From positions 147,028 through 211,027 of the forward strand of contig NW_019091612.1 in the NCBI RefSeq assembly GCF_001949145.1: 64,000 bases of DNA. Reading direction: 5' to 3'. A program made the position numbers and the translations under genes. Below the pieces are notes generated by a model, which worked only from the letters and a program-made list of their open reading frames with translations, searched no databases and was not told the DNA's origin. This stretch comes from Acanthaster planci. Taxonomy: Eukaryota > Echinodermata > Asteroidea > Valvatida > Acanthasteridae. Shown one piece after another: positions 25,001 through 40,000 of the stretch (its first letter is position 1; each line of letters begins with the position of its first letter).

Positions 25001-28000
25001 ACTCAAGATTTGTTGGTGATGCCAATGAGAAATTCTCATGTTAGAAAAAGTTAAAAGTCAGGAATTCTTAAAGGGTACAACAATTGAACAATGTATAGTG
25101 TTACTCCTACCTCTTGTCCAGCTTGCCTTTATCGGCAGACTACAACCTGTGAGATATACAGCATTTGTTGGTCCAGGTAATGAGGAATTCTTATGTAACA
25201 ATTATTTAGAACAGTTGGAAGCCATAAATTTTCTATGAGGTCAGTGTCATTCCCACCTCTTATAATTGTCATTATTAAGTTTGGCTTGTTTTATTCCTTC
25301 ATCCATGCCTTCACTGACAAATGCAAGTTTGCTCCTGTATACTCATGTCTTCCAGAAATCTTGTGCCCTGCCCCATTCCTGCCCTGTCTGTAGGACCCAA
25401 AGTCTTCCCTGTCAGTACAGGCAGCAGAGCGTAACAGACAGGCATTAATGTGATTAAACAGTTTATGCCAGGTTGTGGACACTGGCTAGTCAAGCGCCTG
25501 TGGAAAAACCCATAGGACCCAGCTGCTAATGATGTGCAATTAGTTCTTAATTCAAGGACAGTTATTTACAGCAAATATGCAGGTGTCTAATTAAGCATAG
25601 AGCAAGGTTCCTTGCTCTATGAATTAAGCAAGCGGATGGAGTTGGACACTCACATTGGCAGTGCTTGGGTGGGGGGGACATTGGGGGAGGGATGAGCAAT
25701 ATAAAACATAACTGAAATCATTAATTGTATAAACAAAATGACATCTCTTCCTAATAATATTAAAATGCACCTGCTTCTCCAGTTTTAATTGATGTGGCCA
25801 GCACAGTCACTCAGTGTCAACTTTTTTTCTGAATGAGGTCTTACAGCTTTAATCAATCAATAAAACAGTCCCGAATCCTCCAGTTTTGTAGAACCCCACA
25901 CGATTGGAATATTACTTGTATTAGTGTCCTTCTGTCTCACATTTTTGGGGACTTGTGCAAACATGCTTTCCTCCCAAAGTTACCTCCGTAAGGACTGGCA
26001 TAACCTTATTTAAAAAAACAGTAATGGTATTCTTTTGTTTGATTTTGTGATTTAAAACTTATATCTTACAAAGATTCTCCACCACCTTGGACAAATTCCT
26101 CACACCTTAGTTTTCACCCCACCCTAATCCCTCCCTACCCCATAAAAATGAGCTCAACAAACTACTTAAAAATGATAATCACTGGGCTGATAAACACTAA
26201 CGTTTGTGGCAGACCCTATATTACAGTAGCACTGTATTCTCCCATAATGTCAAAAAATCATTTTCCACAAAAGTCCCCTGATCTGTCGTGGCCCTACCGT
26301 GTATCTTTCCCATCTTCACCCTACATCCATTCAGATTCCCAACACCTGCTCCTACCATAAACCAAATTGGCTGATGACAGAGAATCTCACAGGCATACAT
26401 GTACGTGTATATGTACATGTACAGTACATGTAGCAGTGTGGTTCTTTTGCCTACTGCACAGAACAGGTACATGCATGTACTGTGGGTTCACTGCATGATG
26501 GATGAGGAGTTTTGTAACTGGTCACTTCAGTTTTGTGTACAGTGTTGGGAGGGGCCTGTCTGCTGGAAATGACCAGCGTTGATAGATTTGTGGTTAGAGT
26601 CTGGGATGCCTGGTGCCTGTCTGATAGCTTTCATAATTGGTGAAATTAATTCATTTAGGCTCTTTTGTTATTGTCATTCAAAGGTTCATTATCGGAATTT
26701 GAAACTTGGAGGCAGAGATAACAAAGCCTGTCAACACATTCCACAACATGCGTTGGCAAAGGATTTTGTTAATTCATGTGAACAGGTTCAACTTTAGATA
26801 TCCTTTGGGGTACTACACTTTTCTACTTGTCCAACAGTTTGTGTACATGTATGTGTTGCTGCATTGGGTAAAATGTTGAGTTACAATTTAATTAATTAAA
26901 ATTCCTACGAATAATGTAGGAGATAAATTTTGCAGATGTGTAAACCCATCTACCCACTCATTTCTGTATACACCTGGACACTTGTTTTTACAGTATTTTG
27001 ATTCTTATTTTAGAATAGATGAACCCAGCCACTGTTACTTCAGTGCTGTATATATATATTTACTGCATGCTTTTAGATTCTTAAGGCCTCGAAAAGCTTC
27101 AGAAGTACACAGATAATTTGCCTTTCGAGGCCTGGCTTGCAGTTGATTAAACTTTTAGGGAAAATACGCAGTACATGTATGTATAAGTATTCTTAGCTGG
27201 GGGGGGCAATTCCATTAAGTGGACATTTCGTCACAATATATGAACCCAATTGTCTGTGGTTTTTCTTGAACGAAAAGAGGTTTTTGAAAAAAATGTGGAA
27301 ACTATAGGAGTACCATTACCTTTAGTGTCACTGCCATTTTGGGGTAGAAATTTACATTTGTGAATATTTAGGTCAGTAACAGCAGGACCAAATTTCCACT
27401 TTTGCGTGGAATTCCTCAAGATCTAATTTTTGCTCCAAGATGAGATCATTTCCTTGCCTAGTTAAAAATTTAAAAAAAAATCTGGGTGTTAATGAGGAAT
27501 TACACTAAATACATTGTTGGTTTTCTCCCTTTTGGTGAGCAGCCTCCACTGATGAAGTCCTGCTTCTGCGAGAGCAGCTAAGAACCCTAAGCTTGGAGAT
27601 GATGACACTGAAGCATGCCCTCAATGCCAAGACAACAACAGGCCTTCCACTCCCAACAACAAATTGTAATGGGTTCACCCACATAGTGCCATCTCCAATG
27701 CAAGGTGAGCTCTAGGTCCAGTTTTGTGGCGGCATTTTCTGCCAACATACTCATCTGTTAACAGGATGCTACAGCCATTTTGAAGAGTCTACAGCAAGCA
27801 CTAAAGTCCACAAAGAGTGTACAAAAAGGTCATCAGAAGTAGAGCCTACATGTACTTGAAATAGTATGTGACAGTCGAAATCTTTGTTTGCAAAACGTAA
27901 GTTCATCAGATACAGTGCCTTGGATACACACAAATCTCCTGCTGTGAACACTGTCTCCCTGCAGTGACAAGAAAGGGAGGGTTATGTGTATGGCAGATGT

Positions 28001-31000
28001 TTGCATATCATTGCCTCTGGGTTGCTGAATATTCAACATCCAGCTTTTGTACACATTGAGATGAAAACTGGTTCACTCCATGCACATTGTACATAAACCA
28101 GTGTACATGTACATATGAAAATACCATACTGCAGCAGCATATCCACACAAAAACTGACATCAGACCTACTTGTAACTGCAACTATTATTGAAATTAAATA
28201 CCTTTTAGTTCGACCATGGACATTGATAATTATCTGAAAATCTCATCCAGTTTTATTTCTGCATACAGATTCTCCAAATGTAAATTACCATTTGCTGAGT
28301 TGAATGCACCTCTCTCTGGAGTGTAGATACATGTAGAGTTGATCCAGATTTCTTGAACTACTTTTTAGCCAAATATAGAGCTATTTTGACAATCAAGTTG
28401 GCATTTTGCTTCCCTTTTGTTAGGGCAAACCCTCAGCTTTGCTGTCAACAGAACTGAGTAAGAATTTGGTAGACATTGCCCGCCCAGGTTTTTGCCATTG
28501 TATGACAGAATTGCTCACGTCCAGTCCAACAATGCCAGGATAATATTTGGGCATATTTGACATTTGGAGCACTGTTGGCCTATTGTTGATAGGAGAGTTG
28601 CTGAGTCTTTGTACAGTTTAAGCCTCAAATCAGTCACACGCAAAGGAGTTGCCAGATCTAGTGTGTTGGCATAGAAAAGAGAAAAGTATTTTGTGGTTCA
28701 GTAAGTGGTCAGGCATCTGGAAAATCAAAACAGAAATTGCAAGTCAGATTCAACAGAACTAGTAGTTTTTAAAAAGTAGAAATGAATCAGTGGAATGACA
28801 GGATTACTTTTATTCGGGTGGTCTTGCTAAAATCATGACAACAAAATGCAGAGGTTTGGTGCTTGCTGAGATAAAAAACAAAACAAAATCACTATTGGTT
28901 TAAAAGGAAACTGTAAATACTTTGGACATCTGTAGCCTGATTTTTTTTTTATTTTATGTTTCTGTATTAAAAATGAAAATCTCATCTGGTAGAATTGAAT
29001 TGTGCACTCAAATTCTTCACAACATTTCTTTGAGCACAGTAACAAACATAAGCTCTTGGGTTGAATGTTTTCCTGGCCTGAAGATACAGAGATAGATAAA
29101 AGTGCACTGAAGTTCACTTGTCACTGGTAATAGCTTGCCCCAGCGAAACATGAACCAGTAGTGATGGGTTTTCAGTAAGGAGAGAATGTGAGCCATTCCT
29201 CTTCAGGACCATCACTTCCCTCTCAGCTTACGGAAAGAGAATCAGCCAATATATCCATACTGACAGCTATGAGTGGTGGAACCTTCAAGAAACACCATTG
29301 TTTGGGCAGATTTAAAATCATTGTCAGGTTTCTGTGTTTGTCCTAATCTAGATCTGCCAGCTACTGTTTCTCTCGGTGGAAACATTTTGCGTGCATCCCA
29401 GATTAAAGAGCCAGAAACTCAATCCATTCATTGGTGCCTTGTGGAGGGAAGGATGGAGGAGGGGTTTGGAAATTGGAGAGAGGTTGAATGGTGCTGTGTT
29501 TATTGGCAGGTGACACTATTCAGCAGACTTTGATTAGTTTCCTAGAGGCTATCTCTGGTCTTTTCCGTGTAAAAACAGCAATTTGGCACAAAAAGCAATA
29601 TTTACTCTGTCTAGGAAATCAACTTCTATCAACAATTGCAGTGAGCAAGCTTTGGTGTTAGATATTTCTTTAAATCAGGTTCATCTTCACAATGGAATAG
29701 GCTTATCACTTAATTCTCACTTCTGTCCTGAAATGTCCATTGAACATGAACAAATTGGCTTAAATGGACCCTACCATGGCCACAAAAGTAAGCAGAAAAT
29801 AATGCAGAATGTTTGTAAGATGCTTTAGAAACATAATTCAAGGCAATATTTGTGAAAAACCAAGAATTATAAATAAATATTAACATCGTTCTGAATAAGA
29901 GCAATAGTCAAAATTCTTCTTTCATAGCTGAAATCATGACCATTTAAAGCATATGGAATATATATCTGTACGTCTGATATTAGTTATAGTTGTCAAATCT
30001 GGAATAACACTGAACATTGGTCACATGTCCTTTATCTATTTCAGGATTCTTTCCATTTCCAACCCAAGTGTACATCTACCTTGGCTTCATCTGAGTCTTA
30101 ATTAAAGCCTTCCCCCCCCCACCACTTACATGATTTGCCCGAAGGGTTTGCAAAGGCTCTTCAGATAACTGCACCTCAGCTAAATTTTAATAAATGCTGC
30201 GATTGGAGCACAGGTTAGGTTTCGGTCATTGACATCAGATGACTGCAGAGGAAATCACATATTTCCTTTCTCTTTTGCCGTTTTTTTTGTTCTTTCTCTC
30301 TGTGGAATTGTTCCTTTGATTTTTAACAGTTATGACTAGATCCCACAAAGTCTTATGTCTTGAGTCTAAAGGCCATTTATCAGGAACGTTTTGTTTCATT
30401 TAGGGTTACCGAAAGCAAACTGGGCTCTTTGTTTTGATGAGTCATTCAGTTTGGCATCCTGGTGATACTGCTCATTATGTTGCTGAAAAATGCTGAAGCT
30501 TCCCAATAATTTCCACAGAATCTTATGAAGGCCTGCAACTTAAAAATGGCTCTGGTGAATTAGGACTCATTTTGTTAGGTTGGGTCCAATTTTTTTTCAA
30601 TATGCCGTGCAGTTGCAGTTGGCTTGATTTCCAGTTTTGTTTTGCTTCATTGCCTGGAGGAACATTTCTCCTCCCCTTTTTCTTTCCTCTGCCCCAAGAT
30701 TTCATTCTTAATTACAATAATGTTTCTGTAAGTTGAAAGTTGGAAAAAAGTGGGCTCAGAATATTCAGTGTACCATTTTTTTAAAGCTAATTCTCAACCA
30801 CAGAAAAAAAAATCCTCAAACATGCTACACCAGCGTTTTCCATTTTGTTTCAATTTAGCAAGACCTAAATGCCAGATTTGTGAAGATTTAGGATTGGTCA
30901 TTTAAAAGAAAGTTGGGTAAATAACAATATAAACCAATTTTTGAAAATACACTTTTAGTCCCACAAGACAAACATACAATTAGTTTGGACTTTGGACTTT

Positions 31001-34000
31001 GCATTTTTTTAATTCCTTGTATTGATATGTATTGGTAATTTTCTGCGTCCTGTGATCATTTTCTTTGATTATAATCATCCTTCATTACTTCTCAGGGGAA
31101 GATCTTGGTATTTAACAAGGAGGGGGTTGCCAAAATGGACGTGAAGCTCAAAATAAGATCTGGCATAGTTTTAGTCATATTTTTCATCTTCAAAGTTACC
31201 AAATAACCAGTTGAGAATGGAAAGTAGGAAAAGGAAAGAATTGTTATCTTTACAAAAAAAATTCTACCAAATAGGTGGGCACATGCCTGGCTCCACTGCT
31301 TCTACTCATTGTCCATGTATTGATACCCATCAACATGTGTACCTTCTTTCTTGAGAATCATTGATTGAATCTGTACTTGGAAGCCAGGGGTGAACCCACC
31401 ATTGTTTCACTAATAAATCAAACACAAAACAATTGGGTTTGTCTTTGTGGGCATTTATAATTCACCAACGGGCATGATTTGATGTCCTTTTTTTTTTAGA
31501 TTAGCTTGGGGGTGCATGCCCCCAGATCCCCCAAGCCATTGCGTTTCAGATCCCCACGCTGATAATCCTGTGTATGCCCCTGGAATCAAACTTCACCCAT
31601 GACCACTGCAGCTTCTTAAGCAAATTAATTCTCATATTCTTTTCCCACCCAGAACCCTATGAGCTCCCTTTGCTCTCTCTCTCTCTCGGTCATACAAGGG
31701 GGTTCTACCTCAAGGCTATTTAGTCAAGCCCCAACCGGATCAATTGCCTAAGGCATTACTTGCCCCATGTGCTGAAAGTGCACTCGTAATCCACTAGGCA
31801 GGCTTTAGAATTTGATATGTGTCTGAGGCGTTCGCTGGGTGAATTAAAACTTTATCCTGGAGAAATCCATTTTATTTCCTGTCTTGGTTCTGTGTCTGTT
31901 GGACAACACAATGCATATTACCCTCGGCTGTCACAAAGTGATATCGATTAAATGTTCACTCCGTTTTGGCTATATTTTGTCAATGTAATCACTTGGTGGT
32001 GGATTCATGACAGAAATTGCCCATTAGACAAGCATAGTCCCATTTTATGGGACACCTCTATAACTTCTTCAGGCAAAATTTCTATCCCATACAAAGAGAA
32101 TGAATGTGTTCTTTTTCACCAGCAGACTGATTGACCAAATCATACACACACGTGTGGATTTACCGCAGTGGTTGACAATATCTTTTAGCATTTCTTTATT
32201 CAGTCAGTTTTCAAATTTGTCCTTCATTAAAAACACGAGTGATAGCCACAATTTGCATTAATTAGGAGGATAAAGACAGTGTCAAAGATAAACATGATGA
32301 TTGCTGTGAAATAACACACTGTGTGTAAAACCTAAGACTATTAATATCCCCAAGCAAGAAAACATAGGTGAATGAAATGCACTTAGAAACAGCTCATAGA
32401 TGATTTCTAATAATGGGGGCTGCATGTTACATAATGCTGCTGTGGATCAAGATTATCGCTTCATTTATCCAAGCCATTATCCAACTGTTGGCTGTTGTCG
32501 TGATTGAGAAACACAAAAACCAACACACTACAAAAATTCTTTTGAAGAGTTTCAATCCGGTGTTTGCCATATCAGAGACAATACTGTTGCTGACAGAACC
32601 AGAAAGGGTCCATATTCTGTGCTATAGTATCTCACCACAAAATGCTATGAAGCTGACCCAAACCAGTGCCATTTTGTCCTCAGGCTTTCATCCAATCCAA
32701 CCCCTCCAAACTGTCCCTAAACACTCAGATAGCCCCAAGCTCTTCAGATGTAAATTCTGATCTCGCTCTTCCTACTCTCAAAAATTATCAAATAGATGGA
32801 ATATGAGATTATGGAGTTTAATTGAAGAGCAGAGAATCTTTAATATTCATTCAAAGCTTAGGGCCATAAGGCCATGTATGATCCATGCAGTATAAAGGTT
32901 CATACTGCAGGTGATTAAGCGAAGCGAATTTGACATCACAAAGAATTGCAGCAAAATTCGCTTGAGTCTAAATGTGTTCCCACTTCTATGAATTCGCAAT
33001 GATCTGATGTCACAAATTTGCATTCATGTTCACTTTTGCATGAAGTATGAATTGAATGGTTTTAATTGCTTGTATTCTTTTGGTTATTAATATTAAATGT
33101 TGATAACAACATACTTGTTTCAGTTGTAAGAATTCAAATGCAATGTGCAACTGAAATTTAACACTCGGATAATGCCTGTTACTCCAGTATTACTCTTTGA
33201 TGACTTTTTTTTCTTCATGTTTACCATCCCACATGATACCTCAGTCTGTGACTCAGCCTTGAGATTCAGGCTTAGATCTGCAGATCCAAGCAGACTATGT
33301 TGTCTGTAAAAAGTACAGGTTTTCACAAATAGAAAGAGCAGTGTGCGGTTCACCTGCCAGTGTTGCTCTCAGGGGTTATGGGATGCTGCCTTTCAATACC
33401 TCCACTTATTCATGGTTATACATGCACAGGTACACACAGCCACACTTTACCGTTACATGCACTTGATGTTTTTGCATCAAGTATTTTTGACACGGTGGCA
33501 GAGAATTGTGAAATTTCAAGATCAGTAATCAACTGCAATTTGGTATTTGTTATTCTTAATCAGAAATACTGGTCAGAAAGGCACTGTTTTGTACATTGAG
33601 GTTCATGGGAGAGAGAAGCCTGATGTAGATACATGTTTGAGGGGTTTTTTGATAAATCTACAAAGCAGATAATGATCAACTTCTGTACATGTACATGTTT
33701 GATTCCCACTGTCAGAAATCGTTGACCTCCCCAAGTGTTTTCAACTTGTACTCATTTTAAAAACATTGGTTGTGTGTAAAATTGAGTAAAATTTGCAAAA
33801 ATTCTCTTTACCCTACGAATCCCACAGGGAACAACTAGTGCTTTTCTCAGAAGTCGGCTTTTTTGTATGTCTACAAATAAAGTTGCTCAAACAAAGGTAG
33901 ACCAACCCAGAATGAACTTTTGTGTGCCCTACATGTGCATGTATATCAATACATAACTTGTTTTGGGGAGTTACCTGCCCTGGTATGTGTAGCATATCAT

Positions 34001-37000
34001 ACATGTACCAAAATGTTTATTTAATGTTTATTCAAAGATTATTTGGGGGGGGCACGGTCGCCTCTGCATTGTAACTTGTAATCCTGTGTAATAAAACTAA
34101 CATTTTGCCACTTTTATTCTAAAAAAATGCAGGAAATTTTCAGTCTTTCTTCAGTTCTTCATCAATAAGAATAGCCTTTGGGCCAGTCTGTGTTGATTTT
34201 TGTTTATTTTGTAGTGTGGACAATAAAATGAAGACTGATCTACACTGTATATTTACCAAAGAAAAAAACAGATTTTCTTTTAAAAAAAAATTCAGTACCA
34301 TTTATTCTCAAGAATGTAGTGGAAGGACCACTAGGGAAACAAGCCATTTCTTATTAAAGTTACAGGCTATGACTGAAGATAACACATGTCCCTATGAAAG
34401 CTACTGACAAGCCACTGCCTGTAGACTCATCCTAGCCACAGCTACCCAGTCAATGGGGATGCTGCCGTAGGTTACACTTGATCTCTCCTGTGACGTGTAC
34501 ATCTGTACATGTACATACATACCGTGTATACTGTATACAAAATGTATTAAACAGAGAAAAATACCTTACATGTATGTGAAACAATACCATCCACTAACCT
34601 ACAGAGAAAGCTGGTAACCTTGATGAGCCTGTATTTAAAGAAAAACTGTGTCAATGCAGAAGGAGATTACTTTTCTTCACGTTGGATTTTCAACAAGGAA
34701 TGATGATTTGGCTTCACTAATCTCCACCCCAGGAGTTTTTTTTTCAGTCTTTTAAATCGGCCACTTTTTAGTGCCCGTTGCACCTTTTTTTTAGCCAATC
34801 AGTGGCTTCCATGGAATCTTTATATCCTTGATCTACCGACAGATTTCTTTTTTCTTTCTTCGCCATGTTTCCCCCTTGGCTTGAAATTCTCAAGCTCTTT
34901 GTTAACTTCAAATCTTTTCTGTCAACACCTTGAAATTGACCAGGGGTTGTTTCCGTTCCTTACATTCCAGACAAAACTTGTAACTTTGGTTGAGACTGTT
35001 TTTGTCCTGTTATTTGTACACACCTTAGGGTAAGCAGCTGGAGGAACCATACAGGTTGTCGGAACTGCACTTTTCAAAGTTCAGTTCAAATTTACTATGA
35101 TTTCATGAGCCCTGCAAAATTAGTGTCAGTGCATCCTAAAATCCAAAATGTTCATGTTTTGCTTTGAGCGAGCAATTGGTCATCAATGTGAAACTCATCT
35201 GTTAGGATAAACCACAAACTCATATGTGCTCACAGACTGTGCTCACAGACTGTGCTCACAGACTGGGCTCACAGACTNNNNNNNNNNNNNNNNNNNNNNN
35301 NNNNNNNNNNNNNNNNNNNNNNNNNNNNNNNNNNNNNNNNNNNNNNNNNNNNNNNNNNNNNNNNNNNNNNNNNNNNNNNNNNNNNNNNNNNNNNNNNNNN
35401 NNNNNNNNNNNNNNNNNNNNNNNNNNNNNNNNNNNNNNNNNNNNNNNNNNNNNNNNNNNNNNNNNNNNNNNNNNNNNNNNNNNNNNNNNNNNNNNNNNNN
35501 NNNNNNNNNNNNNNNNNNNNNNNNNNNNNNNNNNNNNNNNNNNNNNNNNNNNNNNNNNNNNNNNNNNNNNNNNNNNNNNNNNNNNNNNNNNNNNNNNNNN
35601 NNNNNNNNNNNNNNNNNNNNNNNNNNNNNNNNNNNNNNNNNNNNNNNNNNNNNNNNNNNNNNNNNNNNNNNNNNNNNNNNNNNNNNNNNNNNNNNNNNNN
35701 NNNNNNNNNNNNNNNNNNNNNNNNNNNNNNNNNNNNNNNNNNNNNNNNNNNNNNNNNNNNNNNNNNNNNNNNNNNNNNNNNNNNNNNNNNNNNNNNNNNN
35801 NNNNNNNNNNNNNNNNNNNNNNNNNNNNNNNNNNNNNNNNNNNNNNNNNNNNNNNNNNNNNNNNNNNNNNNNNNNNNNNNNNNNNNNNNNNNNNNNNNNN
35901 NNNNNNNNNNNNNNNNNNNNGTGCTCACAGACTGGGCTCACAGACTGTGCTCACAGACTGGGCACTGAGACGATCATCATTGGTCTGTTTTTTTTCCAGA
36001 ATTTCAAGCTGCTTTTCCACATAATTACCCAGCCTGTAATATTTTATCAGTCTCATACTTTTTAATTCATTTTTTTCTGAACCACTATGAAGGAAAGTAA
36101 AGAAAGATTTTTTTATTCTTTCAATTTATTTTTGATAGCCAAACCTGTAAAATTGTGTTTACTAAAACTACATGCTAAAGAAAACAAGAAATATTTTGGT
36201 TTGTTTGTTCATTTGTTGATTGCTTTCTGGATGACGGTCATACTTCTTGTTTTGTAGAATGACTACGTGTACCTGTACTCTGTTTTGAGGGGCAAATCCG
36301 TCTAAAGTGTAATGCTCTTTAAATAGTTTGATGTCCAAAAATAGTCCTTCACTTTTTTAATAGTTCAAAATGCACAATTACAACAACAGAATGGCTGGTG
36401 CTTTGAAAATTTCTCCACCTCCCTCACAAAAGACATGATCATGCCGACCTCTGTAAGTTGGGTCTGTGACCTGCGCAGTTTCTGCTCCAGTGGACTTTAG
36501 TGGGCCCAATTGTAGCATCAGTCTTGGACAACCATGCCAACAATCTTCATACATACGTGTATTTCCCTCTCTGGTTACCACGATGCACTGGATTTTATAG
36601 GGTCACTGTTGTCACTCCGGTGCCATCAGTCCAGCTTAAAACAGGGCCTTTATAATTTTTCAAGTACTGGTACATGTAATGATGGAACAAGCGTATTATC
36701 TTTTTTGTGTCCTCACAGTCACCTCTCTAGGGAAGTGAGAAAACTGCATGCCTGAACACAGCAACTGATTTATTATTATTATTTTTTTAAGATGGATATA
36801 GGAACAAAAACTTTATTAGTAAAAGCGCCCACTAGTTCATCTTGCCTGAAGCTATATACATGTACATTAAGGCTTTCGTGATGGATTTGACTTATAGTCA
36901 ACACTTCAAAGACCTGTACTGTATTCTCAAGAGTGGCCTGGCCATCTTGAATTTCAGGTGTGACACAGGTCCAGGACTCATTGATTTTTTTTGTAAACGA

Positions 37001-40000
37001 GGCCCATTAAAACAACTATTGTATTTGGCCTCAAGCAGTTATCTTTGTTAGTACCAGTACATGTACACTGGTGCCGCTTTCTGGAACCAGTTTCTTTCTA
37101 ATCATAGAAATATTCACGAACTCTGTTGTCTGTTTATTTACAAGATTGGCAAAATTCAAACTGGTTATGTGGCACGATGTATGTACCTTTCCAGAAGCCA
37201 TCTTCCTATGAATATGTAAAATGTCTGTCTCTCTAGAGCAGAGTACAAATGGGAGCAAATTCTGGAAAAAACTCTTGAGTCACAGATGGCTCATGGAAAA
37301 GTCTTTGCATTATCTGCCTGCAGTTGCTGTAAAATTCCACTTAGTCCTTGAAACTCTAACCTTTCCCAACTTTGCCAAATCTTTTAAAAATTAACCTGGG
37401 GATTTTTGACAGATTTGATAGGATTGAGGAATGTACCGGCTACTGTTACTTCAGACCTGACTTGATGCCTCTTGAAAGATCTAATTACTTACAAAGATTG
37501 CCCCATTGGTTCTGCATATATGTAAAATTGTATAGGGGTAATTAAAGAAATTTGTTGTCCAAATGTGTGACTTTTTGTGTCCCTGTTACATTGAACCTTT
37601 GTTATTTGACATGGAAATATCACCAGAATTGTTCTCAAACTATTACTACATGTACATATATTTGTTTGGCAGGTAATTTGCATTAATTCATCACTCTTAG
37701 AAATTAGAAAATGTGTTCTGAACTTACAAAATCATATGTCAGATGTAACAGGGACGAGAAAAAAATGGACCCCTAATTTCTGGAATTACCCATAGAGGAT
37801 TCCAAGCAAACTACTTATATGCAACAAAGGGGGATGCATTTCTTTTACATTTTTGTTTTACCCACATTAAACTGAGGAATCAACAACATGATGCATCAGT
37901 AGTTGCTTTTTACTTTGGAAAGGCTTGCTGAAGTATTAAAATTGAAATTAATAAAATAATCTTCCTGTATTTGGGTTTAACCATAACAGTTTTTGCTTCT
38001 GCAATCTTGCTATATGCCAGACCCTTTTTCTTAGAATGAAAGAATCCAAGTTAAACTTTCATGTGCAGTTATGTAAAATAACATTTTTTAAAGCAGAATG
38101 AAAAGTCACTGAGATGAATATCTTTGGATGTTGTATTTTACCATATGTACTTTGAGATTACCGTACATATAAAGACATGCAGTTTATACACATTTATGTA
38201 ATGCTTCATTGTGATTCATAATTACCTATATTTGTGATCAAAATCCCTTGAATCGAAAGGTTTGTGTATCTGTGATCCATAAGTTAAACATTATTGCAAT
38301 CAAATAGGTTTATAATAGACTATTAACCCTTTCACTGACCTTTATACATGTGCGTGGCTGGCAATAAAAAATCTCATTCAGATATTCACCTGAATCAATT
38401 TTGAGGTCGTTGAACTGCACATTTGCTGTGAAGGCACACAGGTACGTTTCTGCAGGTTATCCTAATGCCAGATTTTCATCGCTTTGCTGCCAGTGGCAAA
38501 TCAGTTAGAGAGTCAACAGTGGAACCGTGATAGAATTCACCAGAGCATCGAAAATGATACTGGTGCATTCACTATTCATGGCACAGTTCGCTGGAGCATG
38601 TCAGTGATGACATGTTGTTGTTAATGTTGATGCTTTTTTCTTTCTCTCTTCAAAGTTAACCCCTTCATTCTTCAGGAGAATGCATTGAACTGCTAAATTA
38701 GAGTTATTTTTGTCCGATCACTTTAAGTTGTGGTTTTCAACTGTCATACTGTCAATAAGGTTAGCGGTAAGAATGGAGGATTCACTTCAATTATCACAAT
38801 TTCTGTTTTCAACCTCATCTAAGATATTCAGTAAGTGAAATGTTAAAAAGCATTTGTATGCATTCAAGCAAATCAAAACAATTTAACAAGACATTGCTGG
38901 TTTGGATACATGTAATGTATATAACATTTATGAACCAGTTCTGGTAATGTTTTTCACTGTGCATGCATCATGCCAAACCTGTGGTCATGCATGATGCATC
39001 TGTATCACTAGTGGTTGCACATGGAAGGGAATTCTTTGCTCCGGTTCACAGTTTATTAAAATGAGTTTGTCATCTGAACTTTAAAAAATGCAATGTGATG
39101 GGAAGTTTAGAACACCGCATGTAAATCCCTAACCCCCTAGGGTGTATGCAAATTCATATTGAAATTGGAAGATTTGGGACTGTTACGGGGATAATGTGAG
39201 ACTTCATTTCCAGAAAATTAATATGCAGTAAGCAACCATGTCTTAAGATATGTCTTGAAACATTCTCCAAATATCTTCCTCCTGACCTGTCACCAGAAAA
39301 AGTTTAATCATGCAACAGTAATCATTTGAAACCATTTTCTTGATTGGTTTGAGTTTCTGTTTGGGGTACAGTTTATCCTTACATTGTTGATTCCTTGAGA
39401 ATTTGTTTATTGTCACCTTTTAATGGCAAGAGGTGATGTCAAGGTGAAAAAGATTTGAGGAGGAGATGTCTGAAGATGGAATTTACTCTTAATCATTGCC
39501 TCAGGCAGTGACATGAAAAGAAGCAATGCTGACAGTAACAATAAATATTCGCACTTGTGGCCTGCATGTCCTGGTCTAACTTTTTCCTTGACCTGTGATA
39601 AATTACCTGTGCGCAGAATATTTCAAGATATAGTCACACAAGTTTTGAGGTTTTTGAGTGGAATGCTTTAATTAAAGAAGGAAAAACCCTTCAGATATTT
39701 TGTGGTTTTTACAAAGAAAAATTGATTGTGTCTTCCATTCCTTTTTGTGTGGAGAATGTTCCGTCCTTTTAAGAACAGCTATTTACTTACTCTGCAGTGG
39801 TTTCTTTTTGACAGATTTGACGAGATTTGATCAATAAACAACCCAGGCATTAATCTAAGAATTTTGGAAGGTTGCCATTATTGAAACGTAATTCAATTTG
39901 GCATGGCATCTTCAGTGATTAAAGCTTAATCAAAACAATTCCTTGACTAGTAATTGAATTGTTCGTTTCTTTGTGCCTGATCATGCTATATTAGTGCCAC

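Larger units (their letters stand above)
4037..27542 (+). other. Intron 1 (23.5 kb)
   Basis: No exon or nested gene is supported. It contains foldback element copy A (7801-8260), one 70-bp element copy (10397-10458), an 87-bp minisatellite (15515-15940), an inverted-repeat-bounded segment (18972-19799), a perfect palindrome (20270-20306), a SINE-like relic (about 20820-21000), another palindrome (25596-25621) and many TACATGTA words. Open frames here reach at most 140 aa, lie on both strands, and look like chance. A cassette exon with phase-1 borders could be hidden. Confidence 0.55.

Noticed and set aside
32413-32760. 115-codon plus-strand open frame with a hydrophobic start
   Set aside because: It lacks homology I can recognise and lies in the middle of intron 2. 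The hydrophobic stretch is typical of AT-rich DNA.
35224-36065. Long open frames of 219-279 codons on both strands
   Set aside because: They consist almost entirely of unknown bases in the assembly gap, with ends made of a 13-bp repeat. They are artefacts.
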